64,000 nt of DNA from Branchipolynoe longqiensis (lineage: Eukaryota; Annelida; Polychaeta; Phyllodocida; Polynoidae): contig CM059203.1 of NCBI GenBank assembly GCA_030323885.1, positions 1,364,001-1,428,000 on the forward strand, written 5' to 3'. The position numbers and the translations under genes were made by a program. Below the pieces are notes generated by a model that ran no database searches, was not told the DNA's origin, and saw only the letters and a program-made list of their open reading frames with translations. Each line of letters starts with the position of its first letter. Within the stretch, counting starts at the first letter, position 1. Shown in pieces: positions 30,450 through 41,400 of this stretch.

Positions 30450-31505
30450 CTTTCCTCTCCCTCTTCTCTCCCACTCCATCCTCATTCCCCTCTCACTCCC
30501 CTCTCTTCCCTCTCTTCCCTCTTCCGCCATCTCCCTCTCCCTTCCATCTCTCCCTTTTCCCTCGGCTCTCCCTCCTCTCTGTCCCTCCTATATCTCCATC
30601 TCCTCTCCATCCTCCTTCCCCTCTCACCCCGCCTCTCTTCCCTCTCACCCCCTCTCTCCCTCCCCTCTCCACCCTCCTTCTGCTCTCACCCGCCTCTCTT
30701 CCCTCTCACCCTCCTCTCTCCCTCCCTTCTCCCGCTATCTCCCTCTCCTCTCTCCCTCCTCTCCATCGTCCTTCCCCTCTCACCCGGCCTCTCTTCCCTC
30801 TCACCCCCCTCTCTCCCTCCCTTCTCCCGCTATCTCCCTCTCCCCCTCCCTCCTCTCCATCCCTCCTTCCACTCTCACCCAGCCTCTCTCCCTCTCACCC
30901 CTTTCTCCTCCCTTCTCCCGCTATCTCCCTCTCCTCTCTCCCTCCCCTCTCCTCCTCCTTCCCCTCTCACCCGGCCTCTCTTCCCTCTCACCCCCCTCTC
31001 TCCAGCTATCTCCCTCTCCCCTCTCCCTCCTCTCCATCCTCTTTCCCTCTCATCCCGCCTCTCTTCCCTCTCACCCCCACGCTCCCTCCCTTCTCCCGCT
31101 ATCTCCCCCTCCTCTCTCCTCCCCTCTCCTCCGTCTCCATCCTCCTTCCCCTTTCACCGCCTCTCATCCCTCTCACCTCTCCCTCCCCTCTCACCCCCTC
31201 AATCCCCCCTCCCTACCTTCTCCCGAATCTCCCCCTCCTCTCTCCCCCCCTCTCAACCCCCCTCTCTCCCTCCCCTCTCTCGATATTCTCCCTCTCCTCT
31301 CCCTCCCCTCTTCCCCTCTCTCCCTATCTCACCTTTCCTTCTCCCTCCTCTCCCTCCCCTCACTCCCCTCTCCTCTCTCCCACCCCACTAAAACCCCATT
31401 TCTCTCCTCTCTCCCCTCTCACCTCTCCCCCTCCCCACAACCCCAACTCTCTCCCCTCTCCCCTCTCTCCCTCCCTCCCTTCTCTCGCTATCTCCCTCTC
31501 CCCTG
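30450..31505. repeat. Second long polypyrimidine tract
   Basis: About 1,050 bases of C and T with rare A and G. Within it, blocks of about 90-130 bases recur with CTCTCACCC.GCCTCTCTTCCC and TTCTCCCGCTATCTCCCTC. Open frames on + (about 364 codons) are an artefact. Confidence 0.95.
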
Positions 31506-31699
31506 GAGAATGTGTGTTCTGAGTTCCGCTGGTCCTCAGGAAGGATTGAAGCTGTGACCAAAAATGCCGGGTCACAGCTTCAGCTTACACACCAGAAGTT
31601 GGGGTTTGTGCCCCTCCCCCCAGCCCTATCCTTCACCATAGGCCCTATACATTAAAGTCACCTTACCCCAATAACCATGTCTTCTGATGATCAAACGTG

Positions 31700-32045
31700 G
31701 TTTGTTTGTTTGTTGTTGTTTTACATCCTAGCAACATCTAAGGTCATATCAGGACAGGTACCGACTTGTGACAGTGCGCACTCATAGCAACTTTATAGTG
31801 CTGTCCCACTGGGAAACTAGGCCGCCAGCACCATGACCTGGTATCCCACTCAGTCACATTATCCTGACACTGAGCACACCAGTCCTTGCCCTGTCCTAAT
31901 AATGCCAAGCGCCTGGCTAGGAAGCGACAAGTATAAATTTTTAAGTCATTGGTTTGACTCGATCATGGTTCGACCCCACGACCCCACAATCTACCAGCAC
32001 GGGAGACGGACGCTCTAACTCATTCGGCCATCCAGTCTGGTCCCA
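31700..32045 (-). mobile_element. SINE family A, full-length, minus
   Basis: From TTGTTTTACATCCTAGCAAC to CATTCGGCCATCCAGTCTGG. All parts are present on the minus strand. Confidence 0.9.
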
Positions 32046-32116
32046 AACCTGGTAGAATTATTGCCATACATGTGTATGCAATGCAAATTGTAGTGGAATG
32101 GCAATATTTCCCATTC

Positions 32117-32335
32117 ATCAGTTCTGGCCAAAACCATCTTGCAAGGCGCAGTGAAAGAAAACAAGGCGGGCAAAGGGAGAGGTGGGAAGACATCAGGGAA
32201 TAAACAGACCTGGAGTTTGGCATGTCCCAGAGGGTAGCAGAGAACAGGGAAAACTGGAGAAAACTGGTTGCAAAGTCATCTGTGCTGCTCAACCGACCCT
32301 TGCAGTTAAGGGATTGATGATGATGATGATGATAG
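32117..32335 (+). pseudogene. Non-LTR retrotransposon ORF2 3' end, broken
   Basis: One frame reads RWEDIRE, a stop (TAA, where the family has Trp), then TDLEFGMSQRVAENRE and NWRKLVAKSSVLLNRPLQLRD with a stop and (GAT)n. This is the usual C-terminus of a class of animal LINE reverse transcriptases that end in GAT repeats. Upstream, KTILQGAVK is in another frame, so a frameshift is also present. A dead, 5'-truncated copy. Confidence 0.75.
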
Positions 32336-32789
32336 ATTGCAGTGAAATTGGCCTAGCAAATGTTTTACGTTAGACCAGCAGAACTCAGAAAATATTTATT
32401 GGCACAGAAATAAGATCGATAAGTTTTACTGACACTGAGTAAAAGTGATAAACGTTAATATTCAATACCAACTAGAAAAGGCAGAAAAATATAACCAGAA
32501 GCGTAAAGTGACGACTAGGTAACAACAAACAATGACAAATCTGCCATTTTGACTGGATATTTGTTGGCCTGCAACTAGGCCGCCCAGACATTTCGCTAAA
32601 GGCCAGCCCTCCACGAGCAGAGATAATGACGAGAGTTTATTTCATAATTACAGCTTATTGCCTCCTAACATTTAAAGATTACATAGTGTGGTATGTTTTT
32701 ATGGTCAGTGATTACATCATTTAGCGCATTATTTACAACTCAACGGTATATATATCATAGCCGCAGTGTCGGTAGTTTGATTAAATCAA
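32336..32789. other. Unassigned stretch
   Basis: No gene or named repeat is seen. Confidence 0.4.
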
Positions 32790-33491
32790 CACTCGCCACT
32801 TCTCACCAACACACCCCACTTCTCACCAACACACCCCACTTCTCACCAACACCCTGACTTCTCACCAACACACCACACTTCTCACCAACACACCCTACTT
32901 CTCACCAACACCCTACTTCTGCCAACATACCCCACTTCTCACCAGCACACCCACTTCTCACCAACACTCCCACTTCTCACCAACACCCCCACTTCTCACC
33001 AACACCTCTCACTTCTCACCAACACCCTACTTCCGCCAACATACCCCACTTCTCACAAACACTCCCACATCTCACCAACACTCCACTTCTCACCAACACC
33101 CTACTTCCGCCAACATACCCCACTTCTAACCAACACTCCCACTTCTCACCAACACTCCCACTTCTCACCAACACTCCCTCTTCTCACTCCCACTTCTCAC
33201 CAACACTCCCACTTCTCACAAACGCACCCCACTTCTCACAAACACTCCCACATCTCACCAACACTCCACTTCTCACCAACACCCTACTTCCGCCAACATA
33301 CCCCACTTCTCACCAACACTCCCACTTCTCACCAACACTCCCACTTCTCACCAACACTCCCACTTGTCACCAACACTCCCACTTCTCACTCCCACTTGTC
33401 ACCAACACTCCCACTTCTCAACAACACACCCCACTTCTCACCAACACACCCCACTTCTCACCAACACCCCACTTCTCACCAACACCCCACC
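32790..33491. repeat. CACTTCTCACCAACAC minisatellite
   Basis: Units of 16-20 bases near CCCACTTCTCACCAACACAC. A composite block (ACACCCTACTTCCGCCAACA plus TACCCCACTTCTCAC) recurs, giving a higher-order pattern. Strand-skewed, C/A/T only for long runs. Confidence 0.95.
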
Positions 33492-33811
33492 CACAACTGG
33501 ATAAATACGCTCAGTGACTGTATCCGTCACTTCACAATGACCAGCAAAGGCTATCCCAGAAGACGCATATTGATTGATGTGTCAACAATCATTTTCAGAT
33601 CCATCTATGGAAGGCTCGCTACTCCAGTAAAGTAGCAATGTGGAGTAGAAGTAACAATGCAGATGGAACATTGGAAGTCCAAGGGCAAGGTTGCTCGTCA
33701 GTCAATACGGTATAGTTTAGCTGATGTAGTATTTAAAGTAAGCCTGATCAGTGAAAGAATAAGGTTACCAGAAGTGTTGAAACCTTGCAGCACAAACAGG
33801 CTAAACAACTG
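33492..33811. other. Unassigned stretch
   Basis: No gene is recognised; the short + frame crossing 33396-33635 is half minisatellite. Confidence 0.4.
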
Positions 33812-33996
33812 TAGTGGTCTGCACTGACCTCTCAGGCAAGTAACCACATAGACAGGTAGGCGTGGGGAGTGTGTTGATATCAGGGAGCCTAGGTGGTGTA
33901 ATGGTTAGCACACTGGCCCGGAATGCAAAGAGATGCGGGTTCGAGTCCCGCTCTAGGCACAGTATTTCCCATTTTCATCACCCCCACGACACAACG
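33812..33996 (+). mobile_element. SINE family C, 3'-truncated
   Basis: GGTCTGCACTGACCTCTCAG, the tRNA-like block with GGTTCGAGTCCCGCTCTAGG, and CCATTTTCATCACCCCCACG. It stops at the same CCCC.CGACAC point as the second copies of the two dimers. Confidence 0.85.
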
Positions 33997-35156
33997 GAGA
34001 AATATAAAAGAACTGATCATGTACAGCTGCAGACTTGGTGTATTACAATACAATGCCCATGTCTGCAATGTCCATCGAAAGTTTTTACAGAAACTAATAA
34101 TTCATACGAATCGAAATTTGACAATAGAACAGACGTTAGAAGAGGATGGGATCCATATCAACACATGTGCAGCGCTACTACTTGTCTTTAAAATAAGGTG
34201 CAGGGGTGTATAATACATGCATGTGATTGGGTGCAGAAAACAAAACCTGACTTTTTTATTAGGTTATCGTGGGGACATACAGCATCCCACTGAGTTGTGA
34301 GAGGGATGCCAATAGTGTATTTTAGAGGTGTTTTGTCAGCCAGGAAAAAAACGGATTTAAAAGAAAAACGGGATTCCGGTTTCGGCGGCCGGAAAAAAAA
34401 CCGAAATTCCAATTAAAACCAGAGAAATTACATGCCTCCACCGAAACAGGGATAGAGCCTTGTTACCAAATTGATTTTGTTTCCGTGGTGAATTCTCCAA
34501 TAAACTTACAGTAGGGACTTATTATGTTTTGCTATAAAATCAAAACCTGTATTCATTATTAAATTATGACAGGTCCTGTAAGCAAATGGATTCAGTTTCC
34601 ATGCTGACTGTTCCACAAAAAAAAAAGGGAAGGAACGCGTTTTGTGTGGGTTTTTTAAAAATCAAAAGAGATATTAATTTATCAAATATTGTAGACAAAT
34701 ATTATATTGAATTCAGGTGCAATTTCCAAAAATAAAGGAAAACAGATAACAGTTGTGGGAACGGAAGTTTGAATTATTACTCTAGTCTACAACAGCAGTA
34801 CTTTGTTTCGTGTATGCTACTTATATAACATTTGACGAGTAGCCTACGAGGCCTACTTTCATTATTGGTCAATTGGCATGAAAAACAATAAAAGAAATGG
34901 ACTTGATAATATAGTGGTGCATTGCTTTCTATGACTATTATTTGTTGCTGGGTGGAACCAATGTAGGCCTATTTAAAAAGATAAAATTAAAATAATTATA
35001 TAGGCCTATATATTTATTTATTTAAATACCAAGATATGAATACTTGTTGGTGCATTGTTCAGTAAAAGAAAATCAGAATAAGTTTGACTCCCAAAATAAT
35101 TAAACATTAACATAAAATGTTCCTTTTAATTGATTTTGCTGCTGGTTATAACTATA
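33997..35156. other. Unassigned AT-rich stretch
   Basis: No gene or named repeat is recognised. Several A/T-rich runs and a CCGGTTTCGGCGGCCGG patch near 34376 are seen. Confidence 0.4.
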
Positions 35157-35758
35157 GCTGTTTTCACACGGGGAAGTTAAATCGATTCATATAAATCGAC
35201 TTGCCTAGTTTGACTCACATGTGCCGTGTGAATGCGCGGCTGAGGCGTTTTAGGGCTGAATCGATTCATATAAATAGTTTAATGTAAAACGCTTCGCAAG
35301 GTGGTCTACAGGAACCGATCTACGCTGAATCGTTTTATTTATGACATCACATGCATGCGCAGTCGAGGGAAACGTGACAGTCAAGACCTGAGTGTGTTGA
35401 CATTCCGGTAAATTTGCTCTGTGAAACTGCTAGCTGTGCACAGATATTTTTTTCATGATTTATTTTAAGGTTTTCACTGCCCAGCAGAAGTTTTGACCGT
35501 TCCAAACCAATACGATTCAGTCCATACATATCTAGGTCGAACCCACACTCTCGTGCCGACGTCGACGAACCCAAACTGGCACTGGTTAGCCTGGACTTGC
35601 TCATGCGCAGATATCCACTTCCGCCTTAAACCGCCCTAAGTACTGCCTGTGTGAGTGCGACACACTTTGAAACTCAGCCCATGTGAATGCGCGCCTAGAT
35701 CGCTTCATATAAATCGCCTTCTGTAGATCACTTTAGATTTTGCCTGTGTGAATACAGC
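35157..35758. mobile_element. TTAA-type MITE with ATCGATTCATATAAATCG body (core family)
   Basis: The ends GCTGTTTTCACACGGG and CCTGTGTGAATACAGC are inverted, with TATA on the left and TTAA on the right. The body repeats AATCGATTCATATAAATCG-like words and GTGTGAATGCGCG in both directions. A form of the shared core, GTTTTGACCGTTCCAAAC, lies at 35490-35507 near the centre. Confidence 0.65.
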
Positions 35759-35833
35759 TTAAGTTACAAGACAAGGAAGACAAGAAAATAACATAATAGA
35801 CAAAGTCATCAAGAATTTGAGTTTAGGCCTATA

Positions 35834-36137
35834 GAGGGAGTGTGCATGACGTCATCACTCAGCAGTCAGCCATCTTGGATTACGAGCACCCTCCCTAGCC
35901 ATGTTGTGAATGCATGCAGATGCAGTAAAACAGAGTTTTCTTGTGTTCTGGGAGGTTCTGGGCAGTTTGACTCCAATGTGTTTACTTACAGCACTTTAGC
36001 AACAACTTCTGAGGCCAAACTACTCAACAAAGTGACAAATAAATCAACAAATCAGTAAATAAGCACAGTTGCAAGCCTTCTGTATGTAATCCAATGTGGC
36101 CACCGAAAGTTGTCTTGTGTCGTCATTACACCCCCTC
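35834..36137 (-). mobile_element. GAGGGGGTG-ended MITE carrying TGACGTCA, copy 1
   Basis: The inverted ends GAGGGAGTG..TGACGTCA and GACGTCATT-like..CCCCCTC are flanked by TATA on both sides. The body (CATCTTGGATTACGAGCACC, TGCATGCAGATGCAGTAAAA, TTTGAGGCCAAACT-like) is the reverse of the copies at 38878 and 40659. About 304 bp. Confidence 0.8.
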
Positions 36138-36319
36138 TATATGCAAATTTGTAGTTGATGCTCATGACTGATCAAGTACGATCATGTATGATTGCATAGG
36201 TTTAGGTTAGAAAGTTAGTCTGTGAACGCTGGCAACCACTCAATGTAAACCAACCTTAATGGGAACCTTTCAGTTTGCATGACTCTCTCGTCAGATGGTG
36301 CACCATGCCGGTCTCTGTA

Positions 36320-37510
36320 CACTTATGTGTGTGGTGAGTGTGTATGGTGGGGTGGGTGTGGTTGGGGTCTAGGTGTGTATGGTGTGTGGGTGGTGGGGGT
36401 GTATGTTTGTGTGGTGGACGTGTATGGGTGTGGTGAGGATTTTGGTGGGTGTGGTGTGGGTGTATGGGGATGGAGGGGTGTGTGGTAGGGGTGTGTGTTG
36501 AGTGGGTATGGTGGGGTGGGTGTGGTTGGGGTGTAGGTATTTGTGGTGGGGGTGTATGTTTGTGTGGTGGACGTGAGGGGTGTGGAAAGGATTTTGATGT
36601 GTGTGGTGGGTGTGTGGGTGGACTTAGGGGTGTGTGGTGGGGTGCAGGGATGTGTGGTGAGTGGGTGTGGTGTGGTGGGTGTGGTTGGGATGTAAGTGTG
36701 TATGTTGGGTGGTGGGAGCGTATATTTGTGGGTGGGTGTGTTGTGGAGGTGTAGGGGTGTGGTGAGGATTTTGGTGTGTGTGGTGGGGGTGTATGGGGAT
36801 GTTGAGGTGTGTGGTAGGGGTATGTGGTGAGTGGGTATGGTGGGGTGGGTGTGGTGGGATGTATGGGTGTGGTGGGGGATTACAGATGTGGTGGGGGTGT
36901 AGGTGTGTGTGGTGGGGGTTGACAGTGTGTGTGGTGGGGGTGTAGGTGGTTTGTGGTGGAGGTGTAGGGGTGTCTTGCAGAGCGGCACCTCACAATCTTT
37001 AGCATCCCTAAACCACACCACACACCTACACCCCCACCACAGCCCTAAACCCCTACCACACACTCCCTCGCACACACCTATGCCCTCTACACCCCACAAC
37101 ACACCTATACCTCCAGTACCCCTTACAACCCCACCAACAATCCACCACACACCTAAATCCCCACCACACACTTACACCCCTACCACACATCTACACCCCC
37201 ACCACACACACACCTACACCACACACACCTACACCTTCACCACACAGACCTACACCCTCACCACACACATATACACCTCAACTACACACACATACACCCC
37301 CATCAGACACCACCCCACAAACCTACACCCCCAGCACACACCTACACCCCCACCAAACACCTACACCCCCACCACACACCTAAACCCTCACCACACACAC
37401 CCACTATCCCACCTACACCCCAACCACACACATACCTACACCCCCACCACACACCACCACCACCACCTACCTACACCACCAGCACACACACACACACACA
37501 CACATACACC
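36320..37510. repeat. GT-rich to CA-rich mirror-inverted tract
   Basis: From 36320 to about 36970 the + strand is GTGGTGGGGGTGTA-like. After a 40-base spacer it switches to CACCCCCACCACACACCTACA-like up to 37510. The second half is roughly the reverse complement of the first, so a very long imperfect hairpin is possible. Long frames on the minus strand across the switch are artefacts. Confidence 0.85.
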
Positions 37511-37516
37511 CTTCTA

Positions 37517-37938
37517 TCTAGATAAAAGATTCACCCGGTACTTGTAGTACACGGGTGAAGACCAGCCTTATATAAATACGGGCGAAAATAGCGTTAGTAT
37601 GGAAGTGAGGCTCCAGTATGTGGCTCCAGTATCAAATGGCTACCCATATTATGCATATAGGCACAGAGTTGGTGAAATGCGAGAGAATGCAAAAAGACAA
37701 GATGGCGGCCGCAGAACGCCGTCGATTTCACTTTTAAATTGCATTAAACTATATGTTTTATTACATTTTTCAACTCAAAGCTAGCGGGCTAATAATAAGA
37801 TGTATGTAAAGAATAATTGTTGCTTCTTACATTGTGAAATTAGGCTCTCATTTCATTGACCCGTTTTTTCACCACCTTTTACATAGGGTTGGTTTGCACC
37901 CCTACTGCAGCAGTACGGGGTGAATCTTGTATCTACCT
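37517..37938. mobile_element. MITE with GATAAAAGATTCACCC ends
   Basis: The left end TAGATAAAAGATTCACCCGG and the right end CCGTACTGC-like to GGGTGAATCTTGTATCTAC (the inverse) enclose about 420 bases. The left end also carries its own small hairpin (GGTACTTGTAGTACACGGGTG). Three shorter fold-back versions lie at 40125-40475. Confidence 0.55.
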
Positions 37939-38380
37939 TCTATCCAACCATGATGGCCGACTTGGACCGGGAATGGGTGCTGCCACCAAGTGTATACTGA
38001 CATGTTATAGCTGGCACAACATACCATATTGAAACAGGAGAAAACATACATTGTCATTAGGTATTGTTCAATGAAATACAACAGAATGTAGTCTGTTCTC
38101 GGCATGATATAGTTAACTGATTTGTCCTAGATAGAAGGATAGATTCAGAGAGATGGCATCGAATCTACATTGACCGTGGTGACTCCGAACCGTGTGCTGC
38201 CACCTGGCTTATGCAACTCGCATTATGTGTTATAACGGGTCAGCGGTGTTGTGTTTCGCTTCTAAGCTTCACATCCGGTGTCCACACGTGATGTAAACCA
38301 TAACATTCAATGTCAAAGCCGGCTGATGTAACTGTATAAAAAGCAAACATTCCCTCTTTTCTTTAAATAGGAACAACACA
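37939..38380 (+). promoter_or_regulatory. Region before PITRM1 exon 1; likely promoter
   Basis: There is an E-box CACGTG at 38285-38290 and a TATA-like TATAAAAA at 38334-38341, about 40 bases before the ATG. Transcription from near 38365 would leave a very short leader. Equally, TCCCTCTTTTCTTTAAATAG just before 38371 looks like a splice acceptor, so the true promoter may lie further left with a non-coding first exon. The sequence alone does not decide. Confidence 0.4.
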
Positions 38381-38427
38381 ATGTCTCGGTTACTTCAGAG
38401 AGGGACCACATTCTTGTCCTCCAAGAA
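38381..38427 (+). CDS. PITRM1: PITRM1 exon 1 (start codon, leader)
   Basis: Codes [15 protein letters not shown] plus two bases of the next Lys. The ATG has A at -3 (ACACAATGT). Donor GTAAGT at 38428. This is the positively charged start of the mitochondrial targeting sequence. An earlier in-frame start is not needed to give a normal length. This is the only exon placed by position and leader character rather than by conserved residues. Confidence 0.8.
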
Positions 38428-41400
38428 GTAAGTCTACTAAGTGTCTGATTCTGGGGTTGTTCACACTGACTGAATCGAAGTAGCGGTACTGCCGGTAGTG
38501 ACCGTTGGCGTAGTCTGACTCTCAGTCTCAGTCTCACTGTCTCAGTCAGACTCTTCTGCCTACTGAGGCTACTCGTCTCTGACTGTTACTTACTTAAGTT
38601 AACATGAGACAATGGAATGGTAGGTCCAGAGCCTGTGAATGATACTAAGTCACTCTCGCCATTCATTGAGGCTCGGTTACCGGTGTGGAAGTGTCCCCTC
38701 TTGAGTCTTTGACTTTGATCCCTGCCCCACCCCCTCTACAGTCTACTCTTGTGAAGTTGTGTGACTGTGAGTCTTGACTTGTTCAATCAAGTTGTTGGAG
38801 TACTAACTTTAGTAACTACCTTTAGTACTAGCATAGCTGTATGAAGATTGCACACTGCCATAGACTGATAGAGCCTAGAGGGGGTGTAATGACGTCACGA
38901 GGCAACTTTCGGTGGCCATATTGGATGACATACAGAAGGCTTGCAACTGCCTCCACTGTGGTTATTTACCGATTTGTTGGTTTATTTGTCACTGTTTTGA
39001 GCAGTTTGGCCTCAGAAGTTGTTGCTAAAGTGCTGTAAGTAAACACATTGGATGTAAACTGCCCAGAACACAAGAAAACTCTATTTTACTGCATCTGCAT
39101 GCATTCACAAAATGGCTAGGGAGGGTGCTCGTAATCCAAGATGGCAGCCCGCTGATTGCTAAGTAAAGACGTCACGTGCACTCCCTCTATTGAGTTTGCC
39201 GATACATGCATTGCTAGGTACATCAAATTCCCGTGTGGGGCGCTGCGGTATAGCTGTCTTCACTACTGCAGATGAACTCTGTGACCTGGTGTCTGTATGC
39301 TTATATTCTGTGGTGCTCTTTAAAATCCATTCACATATCGTATGCAATTGACCAATGTGATTGTACGCATAGACACTACGAACTACTAAGCTAGCCTACT
39401 ACCTAGTGGTAGGCTAGTCCATCTCAGTATCTGTAGTATCTCAATATCTGTCCTAGCAGTAGCATCCTACTCTTTACCGCCTGCCTCCCCCTACGTCTAG
39501 GCCTAGTCTAAACCCGAGTCACCGTCATCTATTTACCTCCCATAAATCCATCAACAACAACAACAAATATTTCTGCTTAGTCATCTCGACCCGCCAACAC
39601 TAGTGTAGTGGTCTGCACTGACCTCTCAGGCAAGTAACCACATAGACAGGTAGGCGTGGGGAGTGTGTTGATATCAGGGAGCCTAGGTGGTGTAATGGTT
39701 AGCACACTGGCCCGGAATGCAAAGAGATGTGGGTTCGAGTCCCGCTCTAGGCATAATATTTCCCATTTTCATCCCCCCCATGACACTGGTTGCCGTGATC
39801 AGGATCCTGTACAAGCTTTGCGCTGTATGGTTGTTGAACCTACCCTGTGTATGTATGTGTTAGTGCATTGCCTGTATGTATGTAATTGTAAGCATTACAA
39901 GACTTACAATTCCAGGGGGACGAGTGTAGTGGTCTGCACTGACCTCTCAGGCAAGTAACCACATAGACAGGTAGGCGTGGGGAGTGTGTTGATATCAGGG
40001 AGCCTAGGTGGTGTAATGGTTAGCACACTGGCCCGGAATGCAAAGAGATGTGGGTTCGAGTCCCGCTCTAGGCATAATATTTCCCATTTTCATCACCCCC
40101 ATGACACTAGTATAAGCCTTATAATAAGGCCTAGATAAAATATTCACCCCGTACTACTGTAAGTACAGGGACTGTCATGGTGAATCTTTTATCAAGCCTA
40201 GAGCTAAAGTCTAGACCCTAGTCACTAGTGACTAGTCTAAATAAAAGATTCACCCCGTAGGCCTACTGCTGCGGTAGCCACAGGCACATCATCTTGCCAC
40301 GGGAGGCTGTAACTCCGAGGTGAACCTGTTATCTATCCTACACCTAAGGCTAGGTAGGCCTAGATAGTAGTCAAAAGTAGATCAAACTAAAACTTAGAAG
40401 ATTCACCCCGTACGTCAGTAGCCTACTATAATACTAACTATAACTAAGTACGGGTGAATCTTTTATCTGCCCCCCCCCCCCGCTCTAGAGCCTCCGGGGA
40501 CCCATCTCCCAGCAATATACGATTAATCATTATTATGATTGCCAATATTAATTATTATGTAACTATTACTATAAAGTATAATGTTCTCTCCACAAGTTAT
40601 TTGCTTCCACATCCTGACACTTTACGACAATTCCGTTGAGGTGGATATTTTATCTATAAGGGGTGTAATGACGTCACAAGACACCTTCGGTGGCCATATT
40701 GGATTACATACAGAAGGCTTGCAACTGCCTACATTGTGCTCATTTACTGATTTGTTGGTTTATTTGCCACTGTTTTGAGCAGTTTGGCCTCAGAAGTTGT
40801 TGCTAAAGTGCTGTAAGTAAACACATTGGATGTAAACTGCCCAGAACATAAGAAAACTCTGTTTTACTGCATCTGCATGCATTCACAACATGGCTAGGGA
40901 GAGTGCTCGTAATCCAAGATGGCTGACCGTTGGCTACTGAGTGATGACATCACATGCACTACCTCTATAGTATACCTCGACTTGAGATTAGTAATTACTC
41001 CTGTAGTCCTACATCGAGATCAGCAGGTGGTGAATTTTTGATTTATTATACCTCCACCCACCAGTGGAGGAGGGGGAAATATTGCCAATAATTAGGTCTG
41101 TGCAGACAAATTTCAAACTCCAGTAAATTGAAATAAATTAAATGAGAGTTCGAAAGGACACGAAAAATCATACAAATATAACACGATAACACAGGAATTG
41201 TCTGAATAGCTATATTATTAAAGACGTTACAGCATTTTCAATGTTGATAATTGCCATTATCGTAGTGTCTATGCATACCTGAGCCGTACACGTAGCCTGT
41301 CGGTCTAGGCATATGTGAGGATGCGTGTGCATGTGTTTCATGAAATGTGCGTTGATCCGTTTGAAATTTACCACTTATACTCATTATGTTGAGCAATGCG

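Noticed and set aside
30428..31522. 364-codon Ser/Pro/Leu open frame, the longest in the window
   Set aside because: Same reason: it lies wholly in the second polypyrimidine tract.
32790..33491. CRISPR-like array (regular short repeats)
   Set aside because: Units vary in length and there are no unique spacers; it is a minisatellite in a eukaryotic genome. The same was rejected for 1913-3420 and 53160-53880.
36323..37171. 282-codon minus-strand frame across the GT/CA switch
   Set aside because: Low-complexity His-Thr-Pro repeat created by the tract; no independent evidence of a gene.
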